Origin: Planctomycetota bacterium
GTDB lineage: Bacteria > Planctomycetota > UBA1135 > GCA-002686595
Direction of reading: 5' to 3'
Assembly (NCBI GenBank): GCA_016795205.1
Contig: JAEUHZ010000050.1
Span: 1 to 64,000 of the forward strand
Length of the DNA stretch: 64,000 nt
In this document: positions 38,914 through 47,464 of the stretch, piece after piece
How the letters are laid out: every line of letters starts with the position of its first letter
Position numbering within the stretch: the first letter of the stretch is position 1
The notes under the pieces: model-generated
What the model was told of the DNA's origin: nothing
The model's input: only the letters and a program-made list of their open reading frames with translations
The model's database searches: none
Translations under genes and position numbers: made by a program

Positions 38914-40122
38914 ATGGCCGACGCCCCTTCGCTCGCCGTCCCGCGCCTGGACGACCTGGCCCTGGCGGGCCGGCGCGTGCTCATCCGGGTCGACTTCAAC
39001 TGTCCGCAGGACGATGCCGGTCGCATCACGGACGACACGCGCATTCGCGCGGCCCTGCCCACGATCCGCGAGGTGCTCGCCAAGGGCGGCCGGCCGATCC
39101 TGCTCTCGCACCTGGGACGTCCCAAGGGCCGCGTCGTCGAGTCGTTGCGCCTCGCGCCGATGGGGGAGCGCCTCGCCGAGCTGCTCGAATGCCAGGTCGT
39201 GAGCCTGCCCGAGAGCACCGGGCCGGCCGTCGAGGCCGCGATCGCGGCCGCCCGTCCCGGCGCCGTCGTGCTGCTCGAGAACGTGCGCTTCCATGTCGGC
39301 GACGAGCAGGGCGACCTGCAGCTCGCCGCGCAATGGGCCCGCCTGGGCGACGTGTTCGTGAACGACGCGTTCGGCGCCGCACATCGCGATCACGCCTCCG
39401 TCTGCGGCCTCGCGCGACTGCTGCCCGCGGCGGCCGGGCGACTGCTCGAGCGCGAGATCACCGCGTTCCGCCGCGTGCTCGAAGTGCCCGAGCGCCCGCT
39501 CGTGGCGATCCTCGGCGGCGCGAAGGTCAGCGACAAGTTGCAGGTCGTGGACCACCTGCTGGACGTCGTCGACGCGCTGCTCGTCGGCGGCGGCATGGCC
39601 TACACGTTCCTGGTGGCGCAGGGCGTCGCCGTGGGGCGCTCGCTCGTGCAGCATGACCAGGTCGACGCCGTGCGCGCCGCGCTCGCGAAAGCCGCCGCGC
39701 GCGGGGTCCAGGTCCTCTTGCCCGACGACCACGTGTGCGCCGAGGCCTTCGAGGCGGGCGCGCGCCCGATCCCGTGCGGGGCCGCGATCCCCGACGGCCT
39801 CCTGGGGCTCGACATCGGACCGCGCACCCGCGAGCGCTACGCGGCCAGGATCCGCACGGCGCAGACCCTGGTTTGGAACGGTCCGATGGGCGTCTTCGAG
39901 TGGCCGGCGTTCCGCGCTGGCACGGAGGCCGTGGGCCGCGCGGTCGCCGAGTGCCCGGGGTACACCGTGGTGGGGGGCGGAGACTCGGTCGCGGCGGTCG
40001 AGCTGCTGGGGCTGGCGGACCGCATCCGGCACATCAGCACGGGGGGCGGGGCGTCGCTCGAGCTGCTCGAGGCGGGGACCCTGCCGGGCATCCAGGCACT
40101 CCAGGCGGCGACCGGAAGCTGA
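38914..40122 (+). CDS. pgk: Phosphoglycerate kinase
   Basis: 402 residues, standard length. It makes ATP from 1,3-bisphosphoglycerate. The substrate side has RVLIRVDFNCPQDD, ILLSHLGRPKG and VNDAFGAAHRDHAS; the nucleotide side has GGAKVSDKLQVVD, NGPMGVFEW and GGGDSVAAVELLG, with HISTGGGASLELLEAG near the end. The last codons (Thr-Gly-Ser-stop) lie inside the left arm of a 32-bp inverted repeat, so the repeat appears to supply the stop codon. Confidence 0.97.
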   Translation: MADAPSLAVPRLDDLALAGRRVLIRVDFNCPQDDAGRITDDTRIRAALPTIREVLAKGGRPILLSHLGRPKGRVVESLRLAPMGERLAELLECQVVSLPESTGPAVEAAIAAARPGAVVLLENVRFHVGDEQGDLQLAAQWARLGDVFVNDAFGAAHRDHASVCGLARLLPAAAGRLLEREITAFRRVLEVPERPLVAILGGAKVSDKLQVVDHLLDVVDALLVGGGMAYTFLVAQGVAVGRSLVQHDQVDAVRAALAKAAARGVQVLLPDDHVCAEAFEAGARPIPCGAAIPDGLLGLDIGPRTRERYAARIRTAQTLVWNGPMGVFEWPAFRAGTEAVGRAVAECPGYTVVGGGDSVAAVELLGLADRIRHISTGGGASLELLEAGTLPGIQALQAATGS

Positions 40123-40247
40123 CCCCCTTCGCTGGGCCTCGCGCCGGTGCGGGGCCGGCGGGGGAGCCCCAACCGACCGTGTAACTCCTGGATACCACGT
40201 TCCAGCACCCCCAGAGCGCGAGGTCCAGCGAAGGGGGTCAGCTTCCG
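40113..40247 (+). repeat. Long inverted repeat over the pgk 3' end
   Basis: Arms 40113-40144 and 40216-40247 are 32-bp inverted copies with a single mismatch, which is a G-U pair in RNA, around a 71-nt core. The arm core reads GGAAGCTGACCCCCTTCGCT. The left arm includes the pgk TGA. No transposase and no clear target duplication are visible. It may be a non-autonomous mobile or REP-like element, and it would also fold as a very stable terminator-like hairpin. Confidence 0.9.
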
Positions 40248-40276
40248 CGGGGTCTGGGTTGGAACCTCCCGGTCGC

Positions 40277-40282
40277 TAGAAT
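40277..40282 (+). promoter_or_regulatory. -10-like box TAGAAT for rpe-accD
   Basis: TAGAAT (5 of 6 to consensus) lies 70 nt before the rpe ATG and just beyond the inverted repeat. No well-spaced -35; TTGGAA at 40259 is 12 nt away, which is too close. Confidence 0.4.
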
Positions 40283-40352
40283 CGCATCTCCGAACCGAGC
40301 CGCGCGCCGCCCGGCCTGCGCCGCGGCCCCGCCAGCCGGTCCGGCCGTCCGC

Positions 40353-41045
40353 ATGCCCCGCCGACCCATCCTGATCGCGCCGTCCCTCCTGGCGGCCGAC
40401 TTCGCCTGCCTTGGCGACGAGCTGCGCCGGGTGGAGGAGGCCGGGGCGGACTGGCTGCACGTCGACGTCATGGATGGGCACTTCGTGCCGAACCTCACGA
40501 TCGGTCCCGTCGTCGTCGAGTCGCTGAAGCAGCGCGCGCGGGTCCCGCTCGACGTGCACCTCATGATCTCGGAGCCCCGCCGCTATGCGCGTGCGTTCGT
40601 GAATGCCGGCGCGCAGGTCCTGACCTTCCACGTCGAGACCGCACGCGACGCAGCCGACGCGCGCGAGACGATCGCCCTGTTCCGCGCCGAGGGCGTGCAG
40701 CGGGTCGGGGTCTCGCTGAACCCCGACTGTCCGGTGGAGCGGGTGCTGCCGCTCCTCGGCGACGTCGACCTCGTGCTGGTGATGAGCGTCTTCGCCGGCT
40801 TCGGCGGCCAACGCTTCCTGCCCGAGACCCTGGCCAAGACCCGCGCCATTCGCGCCACCGGTTGGACGGGGTACGTCGAGATGGACGGCGGGTTGAACGC
40901 CGAGACGATCCCCGCTTGTGCCGCAGCGGGGGCCGACGTGCTGGTGTCCGGATCCGCGCTGTTCTCGGCCCCCGACCTGCGGGAGGCCCTCACCCGATTC
41001 CGCGCCGTGGCCGAAGCCGCGCGCGGGGAGACGATCCATGCCTGA
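40353..41045 (+). CDS. rpe: Ribulose-phosphate 3-epimerase
   Basis: 230 residues. It interconverts ribulose 5-phosphate and xylulose 5-phosphate. The TIM-barrel motifs are present: IAPSLLAADFACLGDEL, LHVDVMDGHFVPN (catalytic Asp and metal His), LDVHLMI, VMSVFAGFGGQRF and EMDGGLNAETI (second Asp). It overlaps accD by 8 nt. The promoter candidate at 40277 suggests it starts a unit separate from gap-pgk. Confidence 0.96.
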   Translation: MPRRPILIAPSLLAADFACLGDELRRVEEAGADWLHVDVMDGHFVPNLTIGPVVVESLKQRARVPLDVHLMISEPRRYARAFVNAGAQVLTFHVETARDAADARETIALFRAEGVQRVGVSLNPDCPVERVLPLLGDVDLVLVMSVFAGFGGQRFLPETLAKTRAIRATGWTGYVEMDGGLNAETIPACAAAGADVLVSGSALFSAPDLREALTRFRAVAEAARGETIHA

Positions 41046-42021
41046 CTTCGCCCTGAACCCCGAGTCGCCCGAGCGCAAGCGCGCATCCAGCGCGTCGTCC
41101 GAGCGCGAGATCGTGCCGCCGGCCCGGGCCGCCGATGCGGCGCAGGTCGAGCCCGAGGCCGCCGCCGAGGACCCCTCCGAGCGGCGCGGGCGCCGGCTGT
41201 GGAAGAAGAAGGACATGCCCGGCGGCCTGTGGCTCAAGTGCGAGAGCTGCGGGCAAATGATCTACCGCAAGGAGCTCGAGGAGAAGGGCCGCGTGTGCCC
41301 GGCCTGCGACTTCCACTTCACGCTGCCGGGTCGCGAGCGCGTGCGGATGGTGCTCGACGAGGCGAGCTTCCAGGAGCGTTTCGCGGAGCTGACCGCGCTC
41401 GACCGGCTGCACTTCAACGATTCCGTGCCCTACGCGGACAAGATCCAGCGTTCCGTCCAGAAGGTCGGACAGAACGAGGCGCTGATCTGCGGCACCGGGA
41501 CGGTCGAGGGTCGGCCCGTGGTGTTGGCCGTGCTCGATTTCTCGTTCATGGGCGGATCCATGGGCGAGGTCGTGGGTGAGAAGATCGCGCTGGCCTGCGA
41601 CCTGGCCCGCAAGGAGGGGCGTCCGCTGGTCGTCTTCACCAGCTCCGGCGGCGCGCGCATGCACGAGGGCATGCTGTCCCTGATGCAGATGGCCAAGACC
41701 AGCGCGGCCTTGGCCTCGTTGAACGAGGCCGGCGGGCTCTCGATCTGCGTCCTGACGAACCCGACGACCGGGGGGGTCACGGCCAGCTTCGCCTCGGTCT
41801 GCGACATCACGCTGGCCGAGCCCGGCGCCCTGATCGGATTCGCCGGTCCGCGCGTGATCGCCTCGACGATCAAGCAAGAGCTCCCGCCGGGATTCCAGCG
41901 CGCCGAGTTCCTGCTCGAGAAGGGGCAGATCGACCGCATCGTCCGGCGCCGCGACCTGCGCGCGACCCTGGCGGCGCTGATCGATTTCGGCGTGGGCTCG
42001 CGCGGCGCCGCGCGCGGCTGA
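41038..42021 (+). CDS. accD: Acetyl-CoA carboxylase carboxyltransferase beta subunit
   Basis: 327 residues, overlapping rpe by 8 nt. With AccA it transfers the carboxyl group from carboxybiotin to acetyl-CoA, starting fatty acid synthesis. After an Ala/Glu/Arg-rich N-terminal extension of about 50 residues comes the zinc ribbon with CESCG and CPAC. The crotonase-fold core follows, with FSFMGGSMGEVVGEK, VVFTSSGGARMHEGM, NPTTGGVTASFAS and GFAGPRVI. accA is not in this window. The charged N-terminal extension is longer than in E. coli. Confidence 0.95.
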   Translation: MPDFALNPESPERKRASSASSEREIVPPARAADAAQVEPEAAAEDPSERRGRRLWKKKDMPGGLWLKCESCGQMIYRKELEEKGRVCPACDFHFTLPGRERVRMVLDEASFQERFAELTALDRLHFNDSVPYADKIQRSVQKVGQNEALICGTGTVEGRPVVLAVLDFSFMGGSMGEVVGEKIALACDLARKEGRPLVVFTSSGGARMHEGMLSLMQMAKTSAALASLNEAGGLSICVLTNPTTGGVTASFASVCDITLAEPGALIGFAGPRVIASTIKQELPPGFQRAEFLLEKGQIDRIVRRRDLRATLAALIDFGVGSRGAARG

Positions 42022-42077
42022 CCGGATTCTTGCAGCGCAGCAGCCGGCGGCGCGGGCCTCGCCGGGTGACCGCGTGG

Positions 42078-42083
42078 TATTTT
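42078..42083 (+). promoter_or_regulatory. -10-like box TATTTT 6 nt before an exported hydrolase start
   Basis: TATTTT (4 of 6) ends 6 nt before the ATG at 42090, which would place transcription start at or next to the A of the start codon. Confidence 0.35.
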
Positions 42084-42089
42084 CGAGGG

Positions 42090-44132
42090 ATGTCCTCGCC
42101 CTGCTTCGTCGCCGCACTCCTGGTGGCGCTCCTGGCTCCCTCCGCTCGCGCGCAGACCGTGGTCGACACCCAGCCCACCGGGCCCGCGGGGCCGGTGACC
42201 CGGCAGATCGCCGGGCTCGTGCGCCTCGACCTCGCCGGTCGGATCCTCCCGGTCGCACCGAGCTTCGAGTTCGTCCAATCGCACTTCGAGGGCGACGTCG
42301 TGGCCTTGGCGCTCGACACGGTCGTGCATCCGCAGTGGGCTGGCGTCGGCGCCACGATCTGGCTGTGCGAGCACCGGGACGCCGCGCAGTGGGCCCTCGA
42401 CCCGACGCTGGCCGACGTGCGCGGAACGCCGCAGGCGGTGGTCTTCGCGGCGGGGGGCCTGAACGCCAACCGCTTCGTCCTCGACGACGGGTTCCTCTCG
42501 GGCTTCGTCCCGAGCGGACTCGGCCGGGGCCTCGACGTGGTCATCGACGCGGACGCCAGCGGCACGCTCTCGTCCGGGGACTGGATCGACGGCGGCGGCG
42601 ACACGCCGGGGCTCTGGCTGCTCTACCCGACGGCGCTCCAGGGGCCGCACCCGATCGTCGAGACGCTCTACAGCGGCGGCTCGTTCCTCGGCCAGAATCT
42701 GTATTACCCGGCGAACATCGCGCAGCTCGGGCCGCTGCCGCTGGTCGTCGTGAGCCACGGCAACGGGCACAACTACCAGTGGTACGACCACATCGGCTTC
42801 CACCTGGCGTCGTACGGCTACGTCGTGATGAGCCACCAGAACAACACGGTGCCCGGGCCCATGGCGGCCTCGACCACGACGCTCTCGAACACGGACTGGT
42901 TCCTGGGCAACCTGGGGACGATCGCCGGCGGCGTGCTGGCGGGCCTGGTCGACAGCAGCCGGATCGCCTGGATCGGCCACAGCCGCGGCGGCGAGGGCGT
43001 CGCGATCGCGTACGACCGGCTGTTCGACGGCGCGTACACGCCGGTGAACTTCTCACGCGCGGACATCGTGCTCGTGTCCAGCATCGCTCCCACGGATTTC
43101 ACGGGGAACGCCAGCGCGAACCCGCATGACGTGCCGTACCACCTGTGGACCGGTGGCGCGGACTCGGACGTCAACGGCTGCGCGGACTGCAACATCTGTC
43201 AGACCTTCCACCTCCACGAGCGCGCGACCGGCGAGCGCTCGTCGATCTCGCTGCACGGCGCCGGTCACGGCGCGTTCCACAACTCGAACAGCGGCGGCTT
43301 GTTCGCGGCCGGGCCGTGCCAGCTCTCGCGGCAGGACGTGAACACGCTCGTCAAGGCCCACCTGCTGCCGCTCGTCGAGTGGTACGTGAAGCGCAATCCG
43401 GCCGGGCGCGAGTGCCTGTGGCGCCAGTGGGAGGCCTTCCGCAGCCCCGGCGCGCCCGCCAGCTCCTGCGTGGTCGTCGACCTGATGCACCGCCCCGCTG
43501 CCGCGAACCGGCTGGTCGTGGACGACTTCGAGACCAACGCCAGCCTGGCGCTGTCCAGCTCCGGCGGTGCCGTGGCGCTGGCGGTCGACGCCCCCACGGA
43601 GGGTCTGCTCGACGACGCCAACACCTCGTTCACGCACCTGGGCAGCGAGCCGATGAACGGGATGACCTTCTCGGGGAGCGCGTCCGACCAGACGCGTGGC
43701 CTGGTGTTCGGCTGGAATGGTGCGGACCGCTCGATCGCCTTCGCGCTCGTGCCCGGGGTGCGGGATGCGCGGGGGCACACGCACCTCTCGCTGCGTGCCT
43801 CTCAAGTCACGCGCGACCCGCTGACGACGGCCGAGCTGGGCGACGTCGATTTCACGGTGCGGCTCGTCGACGAGCAGGGCGCTTCGGCCAGCATGCGGAT
43901 CTCGGCCTACGGCGGCGGGATCGAGGAGCCCTACCAGCGCACGAGCTGCGGCACGGGCGCGGGCTGGGCCAACGAGTGGGAGACCGTGCGCCTGCCGCTC
44001 GAAGGCTTCGCGCGCGTGACACCCGGGCTCGACCTGGGCGCGCTCTCCGCCATCGAGCTGCACTTCGGTCCGAGCCACGGCTCGGCGCTGGGCCGGCTGG
44101 GTCTCGACGACCTCGAATTCACCCGCGACTGA
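42090..44132 (+). CDS. Exported alpha/beta hydrolase with C-terminal beta domain
   Basis: 680 residues. The signal peptide MSSPCFVAALLVALLAPSARA is followed by a domain of about 170 residues. Then comes an alpha/beta hydrolase domain with the oxyanion region VVVSHGNGHNYQWYDHIG and nucleophile Ser298 in IGHSRGGEG; HGAGHGAFHNS probably carries the catalytic His. The substrate region resembles PAF-acetylhydrolase or chlorophyllase relatives. The last 180 residues (VDDFETN onward, ending LGRLGLDDLEFTRD) look like a carbohydrate- or surface-binding beta domain. Three cysteines cluster in NGCADCNIC. The substrate is unknown. I chose ATG 42090 rather than one 60 nt upstream because the signal peptide begins there. 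Confidence 0.8.
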   Translation: MSSPCFVAALLVALLAPSARAQTVVDTQPTGPAGPVTRQIAGLVRLDLAGRILPVAPSFEFVQSHFEGDVVALALDTVVHPQWAGVGATIWLCEHRDAAQWALDPTLADVRGTPQAVVFAAGGLNANRFVLDDGFLSGFVPSGLGRGLDVVIDADASGTLSSGDWIDGGGDTPGLWLLYPTALQGPHPIVETLYSGGSFLGQNLYYPANIAQLGPLPLVVVSHGNGHNYQWYDHIGFHLASYGYVVMSHQNNTVPGPMAASTTTLSNTDWFLGNLGTIAGGVLAGLVDSSRIAWIGHSRGGEGVAIAYDRLFDGAYTPVNFSRADIVLVSSIAPTDFTGNASANPHDVPYHLWTGGADSDVNGCADCNICQTFHLHERATGERSSISLHGAGHGAFHNSNSGGLFAAGPCQLSRQDVNTLVKAHLLPLVEWYVKRNPAGRECLWRQWEAFRSPGAPASSCVVVDLMHRPAAANRLVVDDFETNASLALSSSGGAVALAVDAPTEGLLDDANTSFTHLGSEPMNGMTFSGSASDQTRGLVFGWNGADRSIAFALVPGVRDARGHTHLSLRASQVTRDPLTTAELGDVDFTVRLVDEQGASASMRISAYGGGIEEPYQRTSCGTGAGWANEWETVRLPLEGFARVTPGLDLGALSAIELHFGPSHGSALGRLGLDDLEFTRD

Positions 44133-44143
44133 GGATCCGACCC

Positions 44144-44797
44144 ATGAACACGACCTCCAAGCTGGCGCTGGCCGTCGCTCTGCTGCTCTCCGCCGCGGGA
44201 CCGCTGGTGCTGTCCGCCTCGGTCGGGCGCGAGCCGTCCGAGGCAGAGCGCGCCGCGCCCTCCGTGCGTGCGCTCGTCCTGGCTCGCCCCTTCACGTTGG
44301 AGCGGCCCGCGTCGCACCTGTGGCGGGCCGAGCCCGCGGACTACGACGCGGGCTGGCTCGTCGTGCTCGAGATCGACCCGGCGTTCACGACCCCGCGCCA
44401 GTCGTTCGAGCCCGTGCTGCAAGCCGGGCTCGAGACGGTCGAGCGCGTGAACCACGGCCAGGGCTCGGGCCGCGTGGTCGGGATCGTGCCCTCCGCGCGG
44501 GGCGCCGACGGCCGCCCAACCCTGGACCTCTCGCGCACGGTGTTCTTCCATGGTCCCGAGGAGCTGCCCGAGCGGCTCAGCGAAGCGGAGCTCCAGCGCG
44601 CCCTGGCCCGGGCCGCGGCCAACGGGGCGCGGCCGTTCGCCGTGGACCAGGTGGCGACGGCGATCGAGCGCGGCGGCGAGCTCGTCGCGCTGCCCTCGCG
44701 CGACGAGCTCGATCTCATCGTCGGCCTGCTCGTGCTCGAGTACGCGCCCGAGGAGGTCGACCTGGGCACGGGGCTACTCGCGCCGCGCGTGCGCTGA
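44144..44797 (+). CDS. Small exported protein of unknown function
   Basis: 217 residues, 11 nt after the hydrolase gene. A signal peptide (KLALAVALLLSAAGPLVLSA) is followed by a compact domain with AGWLVVLEIDPAFTTPRQ, GRVVGIVPSARGADGRP and LIVGLLVLEYAPEEVDLG. No known family recognised. Its 3' end overlaps the convergent methyltransferase gene by 24 nt. Co-transcription with the hydrolase is likely. Confidence 0.72.
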   Translation: MNTTSKLALAVALLLSAAGPLVLSASVGREPSEAERAAPSVRALVLARPFTLERPASHLWRAEPADYDAGWLVVLEIDPAFTTPRQSFEPVLQAGLETVERVNHGQGSGRVVGIVPSARGADGRPTLDLSRTVFFHGPEELPERLSEAELQRALARAAANGARPFAVDQVATAIERGGELVALPSRDELDLIVGLLVLEYAPEEVDLGTGLLAPRVR

Positions 44798-45964
44798 AGC
44801 GCGCACGAGACGCATCGCCCAGGAGTCGAAGCGGTCCTGGTCCGCGCCGCCGCGCGCCAGCGAGCGCGCCGCGGCGCGGCGATTCCAGGCCAAGAGCGCC
44901 GGGCCCAGCGCGCCTCCCAGGCGCGTGGCGTCGAGGTGATTCCACTGCGGCACCGGATCCGTGAGCTGGTAGCCGCTCCAGCACTCGAAGCGGAAGCCGC
45001 GCCGCTCGAGCTCGGCGCGCGCCTCCTCGCGGCGCATCCCGTTCATCTCGCGGATCGGCAGCAGCGGCTTCTCCCGTCGCCGGCGCGCCATGCCCTTCGA
45101 TCCCGGGTGGATGTCGCCGATCACCAGCGTGCCTCCTTCCAGGACGGCGCGCGCGAGCCCGTCGAACCAGGCCTCGCGGTCGCGCGCGAAGCTCACGACG
45201 CCCGAGGACAGCACCAGGTCGTAGGGGGCTTCACCCGGGCCTGGGAAGGGGGGCTCCTCGCCGAAGCCCGTGCGGCCCACGAGACGTGCCAAGCCGGCGG
45301 CGCGCGCGTTCGACTCGGCGATGCGCACCATTTCGGGGCTGGGATCGAAGAAGGCGAGCTCCGGCGCACCGCCGCGCGCGACGGCAGCCAGCGCGGCCTC
45401 GATCCCGACCCAGCCTGCGCCGCAGCCGAAGTCCAGGATGCGCCGCGCGCGGTGCGGGCCGGCGAGGTCGGCGACGAAGCGACGCATCCAGCGGAAGTGC
45501 GCGTAGCCCGGTCGGCCCGGCTCGCCGTTCCAGCCCGCGGCGTTGCGGTCGAACTTCGCGACCGTGGCGCTGGGCGCCAGCACGGCCGCGCGCCGGCGCA
45601 AGGCCAGCACCGCGCCGGCCGGCTCGAGGCTCCCCGCGAGGCTCGCGCGGCCCTCCAGCGTGCGCCGCTCCAGCACCCCGCGCGCGTCGCGGTAGACCGC
45701 GGACGCGTGCCAGTCGGGCCAGGCGGCGTCCCGCACCCGCGCCAGGTCCGCGTCGGACGGCGCGCCCGCGACGTGGACCAGGAGCCAGCCGTCCGCGGCG
45801 GCGTCACGCGCGCGCGCGCGCAACTCCGAGAGCCCCGCGAGACGCGCGTCGAGCGCGACGAGGGCCGTCCCGCCCGGCGCGCCCGCCGAGCCGGCCTCGA
45901 GACCGAGGTCGGCGAGCACCGCCGCGAATCCAGGCCGAGCGGCCGAGGCCTGGGTGGCGCTCAT
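44774..45964 (-). CDS. Class I SAM-dependent methyltransferase
   Basis: 396 residues. An N-terminal domain of about 160 residues is of unknown type (contains AVYRDARGVLERRTLEG). The C-terminal Rossmann methyltransferase has ILDFGCGAGWVGIEAAL as motif I, ELAFFDPSPEMVRIA as motif II, and YDLVLSSGVVSFARDREAWFDGLA around motif IV. The C-terminal tail (FECWSGYQLTDPVPQWNHLDA) is Trp-rich. The ATG overlaps the stop of the upstream oxygenase-like gene (ATGA), so the two products probably act on the same substrate. No target is evident. Confidence 0.82.
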   Translation of the reverse strand: MSATQASAARPGFAAVLADLGLEAGSAGAPGGTALVALDARLAGLSELRARARDAAADGWLLVHVAGAPSDADLARVRDAAWPDWHASAVYRDARGVLERRTLEGRASLAGSLEPAGAVLALRRRAAVLAPSATVAKFDRNAAGWNGEPGRPGYAHFRWMRRFVADLAGPHRARRILDFGCGAGWVGIEAALAAVARGGAPELAFFDPSPEMVRIAESNARAAGLARLVGRTGFGEEPPFPGPGEAPYDLVLSSGVVSFARDREAWFDGLARAVLEGGTLVIGDIHPGSKGMARRRREKPLLPIREMNGMRREEARAELERRGFRFECWSGYQLTDPVPQWNHLDATRLGGALGPALLAWNRRAAARSLARGGADQDRFDSWAMRLVRASAHARRE

Positions 45965-47403
45965 GGTCGCGGGCTCCGCCGCGGGCCGCGCGCGCCGCGG
46001 CCCGCGCGCCGCTCGGCCGCGGCCGCACGGCGCTCGCGACGGCGAGCCTCCTCCGCCGCGACGGCCTCGGGCGCCTCCCGGTCGGGTCGCAGCGCGAGCG
46101 AGATCGAGTAGGCCGTCTCGTCGCCGGCGCAGAAGACCGAGTGCATGCAGGTGGCGAGCAGGCCGTGGTTGGGGAGCAGGATCGCGTCCCCGGCGCGCAG
46201 GATCGCCGCGTGTCCGGCGTCGGCCAGGAACGCGGTGAATTCCGGGCCGCGGTCCACGAGCGGACCCAGCGCGCCCGCGCCGGGCCGCGCCAACTCGCGG
46301 CGTGCGCGGTCGTCGTCCGCGAGCAGCTCGCGGAAGCGGCGCCAGCCGCCAGTGAACGGCGCACCGTTCATCTCGAAGAGCTGCGCGCGCACCCAGGGCT
46401 GCTGGCCCTCCTCCAGCGCGTCCGCGTACTCCCGCAGGCGGGCCAGCAGATCGTCGGTCGACAGCGCCAGCCAGGCGGTGGCCCCGGAGAGCTGCACGTA
46501 GCAGACGCCGAGCTGTCGATAGGCACCACCGTCGGCCGCGTCCTCGGCGAACGCATCGTGGTGGAACAGCGCGCCGCCACCCGGCGCATTCCAATAGGCG
46601 AGGGCCTGGGTGAAGAGCACGCTCTCTCCGGCCAGGCCCTCGACGATCGCCGTGAGCGGCGGGTTGGCCGTCGCGGCGGCCGTCTCGGGCAAGAGGCGCG
46701 ACGCCAGCTCGGCCACGAGCCGGTGGCGCAGCAGGTCGCGATCGCCGTCGTCGACGCCTTCCTTGCCGTGGCCGAAGCGGATGCGCAACGAACGGTCGTC
46801 GGCGTGCGTTGAGAGCCAGGCCGACTTGCACCACAGATCACGCACGGGCTGAGCGGCCCCCGCGGGCGGGATCGCGGTCAAGGCCACGCGCTCGATGTCG
46901 CGCTCGGGGTCGGCCAGGCGTGCTCGGTCGCTCCGCACCACGAAGTGCGGAGCGAGTCGCGCGGAGCGCGCCGCGATCCAGCGTGCCAGCCCGCCCCGCT
47001 CGCACAGGCTCTCGTGGGTGCGAGCGGCCTCGGCGATGGCGACGGCCTGCTCTTCCAGGGCGTCCGCGGCGATGCCCGGCAGCACGATGGGCCGCGAGGC
47101 ATGCCAGCGCTCGGCGAGCAGCCGCGCAAACGCGCGGGTACCCGGCCGGGGTGCACGCCGGGTCCCGGGCGCCAGCCGCGGGTCGAGCTCGGCCCAGTCA
47201 CCGTGCTCGCGGCCGCGGCGCTCGAGCCGGATCGACGCGACGGCCGCGCGCTCGATCGCGGCCAGGTAGTCGTCCTCGTCCCGGTCCGTCCACGACACGA
47301 CCGGCAGCGCGAAGGGCAGGGCGTCGCGGCTCGGATCCGCGAGGATCTCCGCCAGGAGATCACTCGGGCCCTGGTGGTCGGTCCTCGTCGCGCGGCGGGT
47401 CAA
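45961..47403 (-). CDS. Putative JmjC/cupin-like oxygenase
   Basis: About 480 residues from TTG at 47403. The middle carries GGALFHHDAFAED, an H-x-D metal-binding pattern, and a later AGHAAILRAGDAILLPNHGL that could give the distal His. This would fit a double-stranded beta-helix Fe(II) oxygenase, but I cannot name a family. TAGACT lies 10 nt before the TTG on this strand, supporting this start. An ATG at 47466 would add 21 residues but would share the CATG with the divergent gene. It ends overlapping the methyltransferase gene. Confidence 0.6.
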   Translation of the reverse strand: MTRRATRTDHQGPSDLLAEILADPSRDALPFALPVVSWTDRDEDDYLAAIERAAVASIRLERRGREHGDWAELDPRLAPGTRRAPRPGTRAFARLLAERWHASRPIVLPGIAADALEEQAVAIAEAARTHESLCERGGLARWIAARSARLAPHFVVRSDRARLADPERDIERVALTAIPPAGAAQPVRDLWCKSAWLSTHADDRSLRIRFGHGKEGVDDGDRDLLRHRLVAELASRLLPETAAATANPPLTAIVEGLAGESVLFTQALAYWNAPGGGALFHHDAFAEDAADGGAYRQLGVCYVQLSGATAWLALSTDDLLARLREYADALEEGQQPWVRAQLFEMNGAPFTGGWRRFRELLADDDRARRELARPGAGALGPLVDRGPEFTAFLADAGHAAILRAGDAILLPNHGLLATCMHSVFCAGDETAYSISLALRPDREAPEAVAAEEARRRERRAAAAERRAGRGARGPRRSPRP

Positions 47404-47413
47404 GCAGGCGCAG

Positions 47414-47450
47414 AGTCTACGGCCGGCGTGCGCTGGCTCCAGGGTAGGAT
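47414..47450. promoter_or_regulatory. Divergent pair of -10-like boxes between the oxygenase-like and FAD genes
   Basis: Minus strand TAGACT (47414-47419) stands 10 nt before the TTG at 47403. Plus strand TAGGAT (47445-47450) stands 14 nt before the ATG at 47465. Both genes would have leaders of only a few nucleotides. Confidence 0.4.
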
Positions 47451-47464
47451 CCGCCGCCGCGCGC

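Noticed and set aside
40113..40247. Complete insertion sequence at the pgk end
   Set aside because: Only 71 nt lie between the arms, with no coding capacity and no target duplication, so at most a non-autonomous element.
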